DNA of 64,000 bases from Bugula neritina (taxonomy: Eukaryota > Bryozoa > Gymnolaemata > Cheilostomatida > Bugulidae), in NCBI GenBank assembly GCA_964035545.1, contig OZ037771.1:5698628-5762627 (forward strand), in the 5' to 3' direction. A program made the position numbers and the translations under genes. The notes below the pieces were generated by a model. It was given only the letters and a program-made list of their open reading frames with translations. It did no database searches and was not told the DNA's origin. Shown in pieces: positions 12,226 to 25,631 of the stretch. Position 1 is the first letter of the stretch; every line of letters starts with the position of its first letter.

Positions 12226-14294
12226 TGAAACCAGGGTTTCACATTAATTACTAGTCGAGTTTAAGTAAAACTATTTGAAAAGAATTATAATAATAACTAT
12301 CAAGAAGACCTCTTATACTACTGCAAAAATTCAAACTCTAATAACATTAATTTTTCATCTTTTAATAACATTTGACTCAAGTTATATTATTATTTATTTT
12401 GTAATTTCATGCAATCTTATAAATACTATTTAGTAACAAATAGCAATCTATTTACTGCAATTGCTTAAGGTTTATTAATTGCACCTACTGATATTTACAA
12501 CTAAGAAACATAGTGTTTTACAGATACGCCTTGTTTTGAAATGTGCTGTAATTGCAATTGTGAAACCATCCCTACATGCACTTGCATGGGAAAAACACCC
12601 ACAATTAGCGCTGTAGGTATAATTATATGTTTTATTTTGTACACAGATCCAATATGTTTGTATTTCCTTAATGTTATTCCAAACAGACCATAAACTGGGC
12701 AATTCTGTTGACCGATCTAAAGTTAGTTTGTTTTATTGCAAATATCACGCATATTTATTTATTTTCTAACTATCACTATTATAAGCCAAGATTGAGAAAT
12801 ATTAAATATACATGAACACAGTGCACACAGAAAATTATCCTTTGAATTAAACTGCAATTTTTGATAGATGTATAGAAAATTTTATTGCATGTTTGTAATG
12901 AACTTGAATGGCTGTTTGAACCTAAGTCCATAACTTATGATTCTATAACATCTGCATTAACTGCATGTATCTTACAGCAATATTTATGATTGCATAAGTT
13001 TCATCAAAGAGAATAAGCTGCAAGAAGCTGTTTTACACCAGTCAAAGGCCGCAGTGTATGTACAAAGCTATGGCCTATAATTACTACTTTTGACCTTCAA
13101 TAGCATTTTGTTAGGTCATATATTAGACACTGGCTCATTGGCTAACTTCAGGATTACTGATCCAATCAATGCAGATGGAGAGTATAAGCTAGCCGCAATA
13201 CGAGTATATAAGTGTGCGTATAACTGTATGTTTTACTGACATCACTTGAAACTACTTGAAATTAACAGTAATTTGAAAGAAGTGTATTAGGAGTGAAACT
13301 TGGAGCCTTAGAAAAGTATAGTAAGAGTAATTTTACAAAAAATATATTTGTGTTTTTTTATTTGACTTTTGCTGCTTAATAATTGTTAGCCATTTTCAGA
13401 TCACTAGGTCTTACATATAAGTAACTATTGGTTTTTGATGTAATGAAGCTATTTAAGTGCAATTAAGATTACATAGTATTGAGAGTTTTATTCTCTTTCG
13501 TTAGGCTTTTTGCTGAATAGTAAAAATAAAGTCCAGCTTTGCAATTTGTCATCAATTTTAAAAACTGTTTTATTATTTTATGCCAAGGAGTTAAAATAGA
13601 GGCAAATAACATTTTCGTATTATTAGCATGTGTCTTCTTGAAAACTTTTGCCCCGTTGTATTATGTTATGAATTTAAGTATAAAAGCTGTTCCAATAATT
13701 AATTTTCACACTCCATAAAGGTCTGATTACACAAATGTAATTTCTTTTAAATTTAAATAAATTATATTTTTATAATTTTAATACTATAGAGGATATTATT
13801 TCTAAATTTGATTATTTCCCAAAAAGTTGAAATACTAGTAAATTATGTGACATACTCTTTCAACTGGCCAACAGTGACCAACAGCATGCACTTGTCAAAA
13901 ATTACTACTAATTTTTGTTTTAACTTAAGGCTTTCTTACAAAATAAGCTTTAGTACTATATATTGTAATTACTGTACTATTTTCTCAATTAGAGTAATCA
14001 GTAACTCGTAAAACTCTTCCCACTCACTGTGTTGTTACTTTTTTAACCTCATAAATACTAAAAGTGATACAAATATTGTATGAAAACTACCAGTAAAATG
14101 ATTTCAATTCATCTCACAGGAGTTTCATGCCATTCTTCTAAATATACTCCAGCTCAGAGTTTGAAATAACTTTTATTGAAAGGAGTCTCTATATCTAAAA
14201 CTATTAAAGCAAGTTTGATATGCATGTTGTATAAACATGCATACTGTATTGTTTCAGTAGGCTAGTTGTGATACTTAAACATTTAATAATGTAG

Positions 14295-17200
14295 ATGCTG
14301 ACTATTGGCTGGATTATGCTTGGCATGGCAGTGCTTGCTGCCGCTGAAAACACTTTGTGTCCAGATGGAGACTATACGTCTGCAACTGTCCCTACTAGTG
14401 GTAAGGAAAAATATTTAAAAATACTTTATGTAAAGGTATAACTTGCAGCAAAATAATATAAGCATAGCTAATTATATGTTGCTATAATATTATGGTTTCA
14501 TTTAATATCTAAGCAACTGCAAAGTGTAGGTAAGTTACCAAACACATTAATGAATGAAAGCTAGATGTTCCAATAATTACCATATTCAACTAAAAATGTT
14601 TTCCTACTTACAAAGACACAAAATCTAAAATTTGAAATCTTTATATATTTTAATCTTCCAGTAAACTAATTTATTTGAATACCTAACTAAAAGAATAGTT
14701 TTAAAAATGAGCCTTGTTTACTTTGTTTTAGTTCATAAGTTGAAAGTTGGAGATATAAAGGTGGTGGCAGGAATGGGTGACTCTGGTACAGCAGCTAATG
14801 GAGCTGAATCTACTGAGCTATTTGATATCATGACTCAATATAGAGGCAGATCTTTCAGGTATGTTTTTAAATGCCACATTCTCACTGAAAAAAAATTCAT
14901 TTAGTTTTATTCATGTATTTTCTAAGCACTATAATTATACTGACTATTGCACTGCTGTACAGCTTTAGCTATGGTTTAAAGGATGTATCCTCTGATTTTG
15001 TAGCGCTGGGGGTGCTTCTTCCTACAAGGATGGCCTAAAAACTCTGCCGAGTGAGTATTTAATTATTGCTCTCATTAACCAAAATCTTTAAATATTCATT
15101 TATTTTCATTCAGTCAAATATTATTCCCCATTAATAATTTATTAATATTGCAAAAAGTTTAATTACAATTGAAATGGCTGCTTTTGAGTCATTGTAATTA
15201 TTTTTACTATATTATATTATATGCCCTTAGCAGTAGCTGAATATACAACTTGAGGCTATGTAATACCAACATAAGACTTTATAATGCAGACATGAATATT
15301 TGTATTATTTATTAAATATTATAAGTAAGGTAATCAAAACATTTTAAGCAGTTATTTAGTATGGTTGAGCTTCTATTACTTACCAAGTTAATCATTGGTA
15401 TAGCTAAACATAATTCGAACATAAATTTTGGTACTTGTAAAGGTGTCATTTTATTCCAACAATTTTCAGTAAAACTAGAAAATAGTACAAGTTTGGATGA
15501 GATAGATTATTTAACACTGGGTACTTTTTTGGCAAAACTGTAAACAAACTGTCACTCACAAATATCAAAGAACTGGATAAGGTTACAAAAAGTGTTGATC
15601 ATTACTATCGATACTATATACAGTATACATAATCTTACTACAATTGTAGCACAATCAGCATATGATAAAAAAAATTTGTTTGATGTTAATGTTTTTGTGA
15701 TTTATAGATATTCTCAGACTGTTTAACCCTCGTCTCCGTGGATACTCAACTGGGGTGGGTGATGAGAACTCTCCCACAGCCAACCTGAACGTTGCGCAGT
15801 TTGGTGCTCTTTCTAGGTAGAGTCTCTCGAACAATGTTTCCCCTTCAAAAAGTTAATGTGAATTTAGGCAAAAACATTGAATTAGGCATTAATTGGTTTT
15901 TATTTATCAAATGTTATATTAGGCACAAACAGAGCAAGTCCTGCAACAATGTAAATCAAGTAAAGCGATTTTTGGCCGACTAAAATTTTCATAAAGCTAT
16001 TACCATTTTCAGTAAATTGTGAAAATATGAAACTAAATATTAAGGTAATTAGAAATATCAGAGGGCGTTTTTATAAGGTCACCCTTGATTTGTATGCATA
16101 TATTTCATAAGATGATATATAAGTTAAACAGTATAATTCTATTTCAACAAAATATTTTTATTACAAATTTTTCTATAAACTTGCCTACTAAAACATATCA
16201 AAATAGCTAAATGGAAAAAAAGCATTAAGCATGAAGCTAAAACTATTTCTACCATATTATGTTCAAGTCAAATGAAACTTCAAGCTGAACTTCTTATCAA
16301 GAGAATGAAAGCTGATCCTAAAATAAATATTGACGAAGATTGGAAGATGGTAACCTTGCTCACTGGGGGTAATGACATCTGTCGTGCCTGTGGAAATGTG
16401 GTAAGTGCTGAATTTCATTCAAACTATATTTTCCAATATTGTCAGCTCTCTCACGCACACAAGTTTATATTCTCTGTAAGAAAGCTCTGCTAGAAAAGCT
16501 AAAGATTTATTCATATATGTGGCACAAGAGCAATCATGGCTAAATGCTCTTTCTTTGTTGGAGCTCGAACCCATGACTTGGTGTTTGCAAAGCCAAACAC
16601 TCTAACACCTAGACCAAGGCCGCTATTTTACAGTTTTCAACTTTTAATATCTTGTTTTGCATTCAACATTTATTTATTTATCCTTTCTGTTATAAATAAC
16701 TCATTTCCCTTTTAACTGAAAAGGAACTATTTTTTTAAAAGAGAAAACAAATATTGCTTAAATTATCATTGTTTTCGTAGTCTCTCTATCCAGCCTCTAT
16801 GTTCCGGGCTAACATTGAAGCAGCCCTCGATGTCCTGCAAGAAGGGTCACCTAGAACCATAGTTAATTTGCTGGAGGTATTCGACATCACAAGTCTGATG
16901 AAGGTTATGCCTTTTCAACCACGCTGCCAGGAAGCTATGAAGTCAGTACCTTAGTACCTGATAATTCATATTCTAAAATTCAATAATTGTGTGCAATATA
17001 TAAAGTTTGTGAGTATATGAGTATATTTGCAATTTATTCTCTTCAGAATTAAACTCTGCCCATGTCCACCTGGCTCAGATGGCTCAGAGTTGTCTGCTCT
17101 ATCCAAGGAATATCAAAGAGCTCTGGTAAATCTTATCAACACCGGGAAGTACAACAGGAAACCAGATTTCACAGTCGTAATACAACCCTTTCTTGGCAAT

Positions 17201-18082
17201 GTTCCAACCACTGAAGTAAGAATTTATTTTCATTTAATAACACTTTTTTCAAATTGAAATTCAATAGCCTTGAGCAAAAACTCACAACATTTTTCATGTA
17301 TTATGACATTTCGTGAATTTTTAGACTGGTGAACCTGATATGTCTTTTTTCACCCCTGACTGCTTCCACCTGAGTACCAAAGGACACAGTGCTGCTGGAG
17401 TTTCCCTCTGGAATACTATGGTTAGTTTAGTATCTTCAGCATGCTTTCATACTGCAAATCATAGCAACAGCAAGTAGTAATATGCAGAGCATAGCAATAA
17501 ATCGTAGTTATTATATATGTGTGTGTGTGCGTGCGTGCATATATATTATCATATTACAATATTATATTATTACAATGTATTACAGCTCCGACGTAAGTCT
17601 AAGAAACACAGAGCTTTTAATCATCCGGAACAGCCCATGTGTCCAACAGTAAGTTGTGCTGCTAACTTTTTAGTATCAAATAGTTTACCAAACTAATTAG
17701 TTTAATGTTCCATAAAACGATTAAGACTAGATTCGACCTGTGAAAAGCCTTTATATTTTTAAAACAATAAATTATAATATCTTATATATTAACATATGTA
17801 TATCCTATGCACTATACAACAAACTATATCTAATAGTAGCACATTTGTATTCTATAGTACACTATAAAATCCTATATATTACTATGTTTGTAATACACTA
17901 TATAATAATATTCTACGTAATATTAACATTTATATATTAACATGATTATATTAACTATATAACAGTATCTTATATATTAGCATGTTTGCGTTGTATACAC
18001 TATATATAACTATAATCTCCAACTTATTAGAATGTGTGTGTTTCAGACAAGGTATATTCCAACACAAGTGAACTATTCATAA
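14295..18082 (+). CDS. Phospholipase B1-like secreted GDSL hydrolase, gene B (full active site)
   Basis: Ten exons: 14295-14400, 14732-14858, 15004-15050, 15708-15816, 16268-16400, 16781-16941, 17047-17215, 17325-17420, 17586-17648 and 18047-18082 (TAA), giving 348 aa. A signal peptide covers about residues 1-19. All SGNH landmarks are intact: GMGDS (Ser53), the Gly block SAGGAS, GGND (Asn165) and PDCFH (Asp296, His299). It is the one complete copy here with every catalytic residue, so the best candidate for a working phospholipase B or lipase secreted to the lumen or exterior. Exons 2-6, 8 and 9 match gene A in length, which supports both models. ATG directly follows an acceptor-like tag. 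Intron 5 contains a reverse SINE. Confidence 0.9.
16457..16624 (-). repeat. tRNA-derived SINE, reverse orientation, in gene B intron 5
   Basis: The minus strand reads gcggccttggtctaggtgtt, then a B-box-like stretch ending gggttcgagctc, then the SINE body (gagcatttagccatgattgc, ttgtgccacatatg). It ends in cttgtgtgcg-like sequence instead of the usual tail. Confidence 0.75.
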
Positions 18083-18186
18083 CCTCTGCTTCACACTCTC
18101 TACGGAATAGTGACAGTGTCTCAAGTAGCATGTTGTACTGATGCAAGACTTTTAGTGAGTTTGCTGTAAAGAACTAAATTTATCAT

Positions 18187-18192
18187 AATAAA
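18187..18192 (+). promoter_or_regulatory. Candidate poly(A) signal of gene B
   Basis: AATAAA lies about 105 bases after the gene B stop codon, in AT-rich sequence. Confidence 0.6.
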
Positions 18193-19027
18193 ATCTAAGA
18201 AATATATGAAACTTTTGTTTACATTTGAAGGATGATTTTATACTCTAATTTAAAGGTTTGGCAGAGATTATAAATGATTGCGACATAATTCCATTTTACT
18301 TTTTAAAGAAACTGTGTGCAAATTTGTTTTTAATTTCGCCAACTATTACAATTTTATATACTAGCTCATACTATAATATGTAATTCTTTGGCATTCATAT
18401 TGAAGTAAAAGTTATGTTGATTATCTTTTACAGTTGAACTTAAGTTAAGGTTGCATAACTAATGGTTTTTTGGGGATTAAATTGGTGTTTTTACAAATTA
18501 ATTATCTCAGCATTGTATGAATAAACAAAATAGGTGTTCACTTGAGACCTATGAAAACATAAAAAAATAAAACACTAGTCGTTGTAGAAGACTAATTATT
18601 TTGATATGTACAAGAAAACAAAGTTACATTCCTACACATGCACATAAGAATATCACTAAACCTACACTCAACATCATGTGTGCAGAAGACACCATGTGCT
18701 AATACAAAAAGGATCATGTTATGCAGATACAATTCATGTATACAAATTTTATAAGCATTAGTGATATTTGTTAATGCATTCCAGAAAATATTTGCAAAGA
18801 AATAAAATTACCAGTGCTTGAAATAATATATAAAACATGCATTTTCTCACAACTGCATGCTGCTACAGTTTTGTACATTACATACTGACTCTATGTTGTA
18901 TTATACATGTGATTGAGATAGGTTACTTACTGTCTAGCCTTTTCTGTACATAAAATCAAAACTTGTGAGTTGTGACTAGTCAACAGATGTACATGTTTGT
19001 AAAGGTTTTTTTGGTTAAATTGGATTG

Positions 19028-19165
19028 AGGACTTATTCAGATGAAGCACAAACGCAATTGTAACTAGATATTCTTCCTAACATCACCAGTGCCCTTTGTG
19101 AGGGTATGAAATCATGATTTTGTGATTGTTAAGCAAACCCTGTAACCCCTAGACCACGGCTGCTC
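19028..19165 (-). repeat. tRNA-derived SINE, 3'-truncated, reverse orientation
   Basis: The minus strand shows the A-box-like gccgtggtctaggggtta, a decayed B box, and the body motif around ggtgatgttaggaagaata. It stops before the usual 3' tail. Confidence 0.7.
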
Positions 19166-19299
19166 TTGCAAATATTTACACATAACAAAGGATAGTTATG
19201 GGTGTACCAGAGTTTGCATAAAATTAAATGTATACTTGATTCAATGTTTTTCAATAACTTTGGCTTGGCCACAAACATCGTTAAGGAACAAAATTAATT

Positions 19300-19305
19300 T
19301 TTATT
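19300..19305 (-). promoter_or_regulatory. Candidate poly(A) signal of gene C
   Basis: AATAAA on the minus strand (tttatt on plus) lies about 250 bases beyond the gene C stop. Confidence 0.4.
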
Positions 19306-19551
19306 GAATTTTCATTATTATTGTTTTTATAATGTTGGTAATGTACAGAAAGAATTTCAATTTGTGATTTTGTTGCAGTATATTTTGTATTTTCATTAAA
19401 TTCATTGTTGATAATAGATACAATAATTCAACTAATTGATAATGATGAAAAATACAATTACTTGTGTCTAGTATCCAAATGAGCCAGTAGTTTTAGTTGT
19501 TTAAAGTTACCAGAATGTGTTTTATATTGTTCTGCATCTGGCAGGTGGTTC

Positions 19552-22500
19552 TCAACTTGAAAACTGTGAGAAAAACAACAGCAACAAGGACGACCATACA
19601 ATAAAGACATATTGTGAGCTCTTCAAGTTGATGCCAGCACTGGTTGTGGTTGGTTTTGGAGTTGTAGTTATAAGATCCACCATATTAATACCATCCAAGC
19701 CTGTGCACGCATAGCTAATTCGAGTTGGTACATATTCAGTCTAAAACATACATAAAAACACCAGATATAGAGAAATAAAATATAAGTTAGTTAATTACAT
19801 CAGCTCTATCTTTAAACTATTTACAAAAATAGCTAATGAATGTAAAGAGTTTACAGAATTGTTTTGTTTAGAAAACAAATTATTATAGTTTGTGAAAATG
19901 CAAGTACTGCTCTTAGATCATTTTTGCATTTAGGTTTTGAAATTGGCATGATTCTGTTATATTAACTACTTAAAACTACTATTTTTATGGTATATAGCTA
20001 CTAATCAAGCTTTTGAAAACAAAGAGTTGCATTACTAGTTTTATATGACCTGAAGTTTTTAATTTGTAAATCTGATCAAATTCTACTTAACTTTAGCACA
20101 TTGAAGTTACAAAATATTATTTATGATTCATTGGAAAACCGCTAAAGAACTGTGATATACATATATATATATATATATCTTTCTGCACCTCATACAATAT
20201 TAGTTTTTAAAGTGTCTTACAGTATTAAGAATTTCGTACTGGTTAACAAAACCGTGAGCAAAAATGTCAAAGGTCAAAGTATTTTTTTATACTTACAACT
20301 GGACATCTAGGAAAGTCTCTAAAGTCAATTTCCTTTGACTGCATACAGGAAGGCATCAACTGCAATATAATTCAAAATCTTTGTCATACTAAAACAGCCC
20401 GCGTAAAAATTACTCTTGATTGTAAGCCAGGCTTTTAAACTGGTTTTTTAATACAGTAAAAGAGGGATTACATAACTGAATTCCCTTCCTAACATGACTA
20501 ATAGTTTTAACTAAAATTACAACTTCTGACCTTGTGTTTTGACTGAGCCAGTTCTCAAGCCACTAGACCACAGAAAGGTAAGACTAGCATAAATAGTATT
20601 TGAAGCAATACTCGTAGACTTGAAATATTTTATTATTATTTTATAACAGCTAGTACCATATTTAGATTTTTGCATAGTTACAAAAGCAAATATTTAGTAT
20701 TTGATATACCAAGCTGTTCCAGAGTGCAACGCCAAACTCAAACTGCCCTCTCATTCCCAAGTTGAAACAGTCAGCTGAAAAATATCGTGCATCCGCTACT
20801 CCGTCCTGAAAGCACAAAAACAATAGTTGCTAAATTAGAACACCAATTCTCAGTACTAAATAAAGCAACGCAATACAAAAACAATCATAATGTTTCAGCT
20901 TTCTTTTAATTTTTGTTTTCACAAAAATGTTGTTTTTAAATTTGGACTGTTATATTATTTCATTATTTAGGCAGTAATGATATTACAATAACATTGAGGT
21001 ATTCCATTATATAGTGGGTCTTTGAAACATTGCCTTGCTTGTTATTCTTTGTTGCTGCAACATTTAAATTAATCATCAAGCAAAATTATTTTTGTTCAGA
21101 AACACAGACTATACGCATGCTGATTATTGAGAAAAAAAATTAAACTACCAAACTAGAAGTATTAGAAGTCAAAGTTGAAATGCCCACTTGTTTAAATACT
21201 TCAAATAAATAATGTAAGTCAGCAATAATAACTCTATAGTCTGTGCAATAGATGACATGAAAGTATATATTATATTATATTATATTTTATATCATATATC
21301 ATATACTTTCGCTCTTATAGAAACTTTACACAAGCAGTAGACAATTTACACTACATTCCTTTTTGATTTCTCTATTTGATTATAGGTAAAGCAAAAAAAC
21401 TCAAAAGTTAAAAAGCTGACTGTAGCTGAAATACTTAGCTTCACGAATTGTATTAGTAACTTGTAATTTGCTAAAATATAATACTAGTATATTTCAAAAT
21501 AAAAGCTGTATTAACTTGTAACAGATACCGAGTTAAGGGGTGCCTTGAACTTGTTGAGAAATTTATGAATCTTTACAGTAAAGTTTTGTTTAACATCATA
21601 AGCTTCAGAATAGACAAGGCTTTTAATGGCATTTCTGTATTCGTCGATCAAAGCTGGCTTTGCAGGTTTTTTACATATGCAACCATTAGACCTGTAAATA
21701 AATAAGAACTAAATTTACTTTTAGATGAAGTATATTTTTTTAAAATATTTGTCTAAAAACTGCTTTTCCATTCAAATAATCCTTGTCTCAATATACCCTG
21801 TAACACATGCACATTTATAGCTGCAACTACTTTATATAGAAGTAAGCTTATATTAGGTAGGACAAGACTACAATAAAGCCAAGCAGCAAGTTAAACTTTA
21901 TCCAGGTTGACGTAGCACCATACAAAGTGGTTGCAAAAGCTAAACCTAAAGAAATCTTTTAGTAACAAATTTGTACAAAAATGAAATGATTTCTTCCTTG
22001 ATATCTCGTAGATGTGCACATCTATATAAACGCTTTTTTGTAGAAACAAAATCATATTATGCTAACAAAACAATGATAGAGTCAAGTAACAAATAGATTT
22101 GATCTAGAATAGAGCAAATTGGTATTGTAGATACATGAATGGTTAGTGAAATCTGTGTTGATATAGCTAGATGATAAATTCCCTAAACTCAAACTACTAG
22201 AAATGTGAGTGGTGATATAACTTACTTGAGTTTACTTATACAGTGAGGGTTGCTCTTCATTTGATTCATCATATCATAAGCATCAAATGGTTCTATCAAG
22301 TTCACCATTGTCATTGGCAAGTTCTTAAGGAGCAGATCAAGGGCTGCCTTAATGTTGGCCTTGTATTTTGGTGCGGAATATTTATGCTATAATTATAAAA
22401 TACAATCTGAAACTGAAAAGTTTAGGCAGTTTAGATATTTATAAAATATATGTTTTAAAAGCAGCACAGGCTTTAGCAATAGTTATTAAAGTTTATTATT

Positions 22501-24252
22501 ATAGCAGCACTTTTACTCTATAGATAGTCATTAGTCCTGTAGCCTTACGAAATTCTTTTTTCAAAATTTTGGCAAAAAGTAGTTTTGCTAAATGTCCATA
22601 CTTACGCTAGTTTGCAACTTTTTTACTAGTACAAGCTTTTCATCTCATAGTTTTACCTAAAACCCAGTTAGCTACTGGAGACAACCCAGTAGTCATTTTA
22701 AATATTCTTATATAGCTTTCAACTTAGCATAAAATGTCTTGTTTGGCTAAATAAGAAATATCAAATAGCATTTCTCTTTTTTAAATAAAATATATTCATC
22801 AGCAATTTATGATTGTCAGGCAGAGGCATAAAACATATTTTCCAGCTTAAAGCTGTATAATCAAGTTATTGTTTGAAATTGTGCGACTGCGTTCAATATT
22901 TTAATTAAATCATTATAAGCTACATCTACTTTATTATCTCAGAACTGTACTCCACCTTAATAGTTACTTATTTCGATTATATCAATAATTTATACTAATG
23001 TAAGCAATGAATCAGTGTATTACAGGAAGCTTAATCTAATACTATTTATGTTAAACATTATTTAGCATGATGATTTTAAATCAGGATGCGTGTATATACT
23101 GCAAATTAAGTCATTCGTTTAGTATGGAAAACAGCTTGCAAAAATTATCAGGTGTAAAAAGTACTCTGCTAAAGTTGCTTCTTTTGAGCTGTCTGCTTAT
23201 TAAAGGTATACATAATAATAATACAGCTAACCACAGATACCAAAACTTTCCAGGGTATTAATGATTGTGTGTATTCTAAAAAGCCAGACAAGAGTATGTC
23301 ATTAAATTTTGTTGAGAGCTCATAAGTCTATCTAGATACAAACAGTTGCAGGTTTTAAGCGGCAGGTTAAAGCAGTAAATTAAAGTAGATTAAACTTACC
23401 TGATCTGTGCAAGAATTGCAGAGGTCATATGTGCCCACCAGAATTGTGACCAACTTCCAATCTTTTGCAAAGTCTATTTTTGGATTCTTTTTTATCAAAT
23501 CAATAATTTTTTTAGCTTGTCCTACCATGTCACTACAAATATTAAACAAAAATGCTAAGATATTGAATAACATCGGCACTGTGTGGACTTTTTAGATAAC
23601 AGATGTCAACACTGTTATACAATTTCAGTTTTCAAGCACTTATAATTCTCTTTAATATTTGCAGAACTGCTGTTACTATTATTTTTGCAATTAGAAACTT
23701 CAAGTAAATACATAGTGTTGCAATTATTATAGCCACAACAATTTTTTTAGCATTGCCAAGCAAAACACTACATACAATTCAATGACAACACAAAGTTATA
23801 TAATAGCCAATAAAAAAGTTTCCTTGTCTCATTAACCTCAAATAACTTAGGAATATTTTCGAATGTGGTGTGCCAACACTGACTAGTATTTGTCTGACCT
23901 TAAAGCAGATAAAAGTAGTAATATTCTGTTGTGAGAATCATAACTGTTATGCACATCATGTTTGATAAATAAGCAAAATTGTTTTGAAGTCAGTTTAGAT
24001 ACATCATTATTATGTCGGTAGTTGGTCAACAAAGTTGTTTTTATTTACTGCAGACCTGCATTAAATATGCTAAAATCAAAATATAATTAGATGTGCTTGT
24101 GCACTTTATAGCGTAAAATTGAGTTTCACAGTTTGCTAATTTATTATACGATAGCTCGTGAAATATTACGGTATTTACAGTGTATATACATAATTGAATC
24201 TATTATTCATACAACATGAAATACACACACAAAAATTTACCACATATATACC

Positions 24253-24289
<37 letters not shown>

Positions 24290-25631
24290 CCACATATATA
24301 CCACATATATACCACATATATACCACATAATATAGCAATTATTATTTATTACCTGGAAACAGAATATCTTTCAGCCACATTCAAGTTGGCTTTAGATTTA
24401 CTGGGGTCAGATGAGATAGCTACACTGAACCCTTGCAAGGAAGGGTTAAATAGACTCAATAAATCTGCAATAATTAATTATATTATTACTTCAACTTCAA
24501 AGGGACACTTCAGTATGTTATGTCGTCAATTTTATTTATTAATCATAAACTAATTAAGTTTTATGAAACTTTGAACAATTGCTCCGGTTGCAATTTATTC
24601 CACAAGTGCTATTTTTCATAAACAAAAGAGTATAACTTTACTAATTCTAGCTACAGCTTGTAGCATAAAATTAATGAAGAAAATAATTTTTAGAAAACAA
24701 GGTTAAACATCGAATAAATACTAGTACTTACTGGGTAAATTCATAGTTCCTTGGTGGTAAGTGGAATGGCCCCCACCACTATAACAAGCAAATCATTGAT
24801 AATTAAGTTACGAGATGAAATTTTATTCACTTTAAAAAGTCCATATCGATTATTAAGAACTAAGTTATACAGCAGCTCACCTGAACGAATAGGCTTTAAA
24901 CTCCTTTGCCATATCTTCTAGCTCTATTGCACCGGCTCCATTGGCAGCAGTAAAAGAATCACCCATGGCAGCCACTACTTTGATGTCTCCAACCTTCAAT
25001 CTATGAACTGAAATACAGACATGTTATAGTTCTTAGTTAAAACTATGTTAAAAATAAAGGCGCTGAAAACAATCTTTTTTATGGTGACAATAATGCTAGC
25101 TTACAACTCGTATAATATACATGTTTGTTGAAAATTAAATCTATGCGCTTGTGCTAAATCTGTATCTGATAATATTATTATCAAACTGTAACACTTCAAG
25201 CAGCTAAAGACATGAAACTATATACAAATTCAAAAGATTTACAGAATTAAATGCTTTTTATATTTTGTCTTTTACTTACAACACCAAGGAAAAATTTATG
25301 TAATTGTTGTCTCATAAACGGATATGTGGAACTGCTGATGAATTTTGCATTTAAATTTTTGCAACTTCGTTTATTGAAGAATAACAACACAGGTACGTGT
25401 GATTTGAATAACTTTTTTATTGCTAAGTGTTTGTGTACTATAAATAGTTTCAGTACATTAGTTAACAGTTTGGGATTATGTTATAAGAAAAGTTTAGAGT
25501 TTATACTAACCACTAATGGGGGTTTTGTCTTGGACAAAAGTTCCTGGACAAATAATGTTTCTGCTCCCAGAAACTCCCAATACCATTATTTGGATACATA
25601 CGAGTAACGTGAATGTCCATGAATACTCCAT
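19552..25631 (-). CDS. Phospholipase B1-like secreted protein with C-terminal anchor-like tail, gene C (probable pseudoenzyme)
   Basis: Ten exons in reading order: 25631-25511, 25007-24881, 24778-24732, 24464-24353, 23532-23400, 22386-22226, 21691-21529, 20805-20710, 20359-20297 and 19740-19552 (TGA), giving 403 aa. A signal peptide is present (MEYSWTFTLLVCIQIMVLG). Ser58 in AMGDS is kept. The oxyanion Asn is Tyr171 (GTYD), and the catalytic His is Asn303 (ADCFN), so normal hydrolysis is unlikely. Exon 10 is 189 nt instead of 27-42 in the other genes. After the usual TEYVPTR ending it adds a Thr/Pro-rich linker (TTTPKPTTTSAG) and a hydrophobic run (YVFIVWSSLLLLFF), then a short polar end. This resembles a GPI-attachment signal or a single membrane span. 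The ATG follows ttttag at minus-strand 25639-25634. The 5' end faces the large intergenic block, and the gene is convergent with B. Confidence 0.86.
20425..20577 (-). repeat. Highly diverged tRNA-derived SINE in gene C intron 8
   Basis: The order of blocks is the same as in the other SINEs (ttcccttcctaacatgacta, then a tRNA-like head ending cactagaccac). Many substitutions are visible, so this is the oldest-looking copy. Confidence 0.5.
24256..24282. repeat. (TA)n microsatellite with flanking ccacatatata repeats
   Basis: About 27 bp of pure TA is followed by four ccacatatata units to about 24326, all inside gene C intron 4. Confidence 0.9.

Larger units (their letters stand above)
11232..14294. 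other. Intergenic region between genes A and B
   Basis: 3 kb of AT-rich sequence with no supported gene. It holds the gene A 3' UTR, then a degenerate tandem repeat at about 12010-12225. It ends in aatgtag directly before the gene B ATG, an acceptor-like site. Short open frames here have no recognisable domain. Confidence 0.5.
18083..19551. other. Convergent intergenic region between genes B (+) and C (-)
   Basis: It contains the two facing 3' UTRs, a candidate minus-strand AATAAA at 19300-19305 for gene C, and a truncated SINE at about 19028-19165. I see no other gene. Confidence 0.55.

Noticed and set aside
25251-25607. Plus-strand open frame of 118 codons
   Set aside because: It lies antisense to gene C exon 1 and its first intron, with no domain or splice support.
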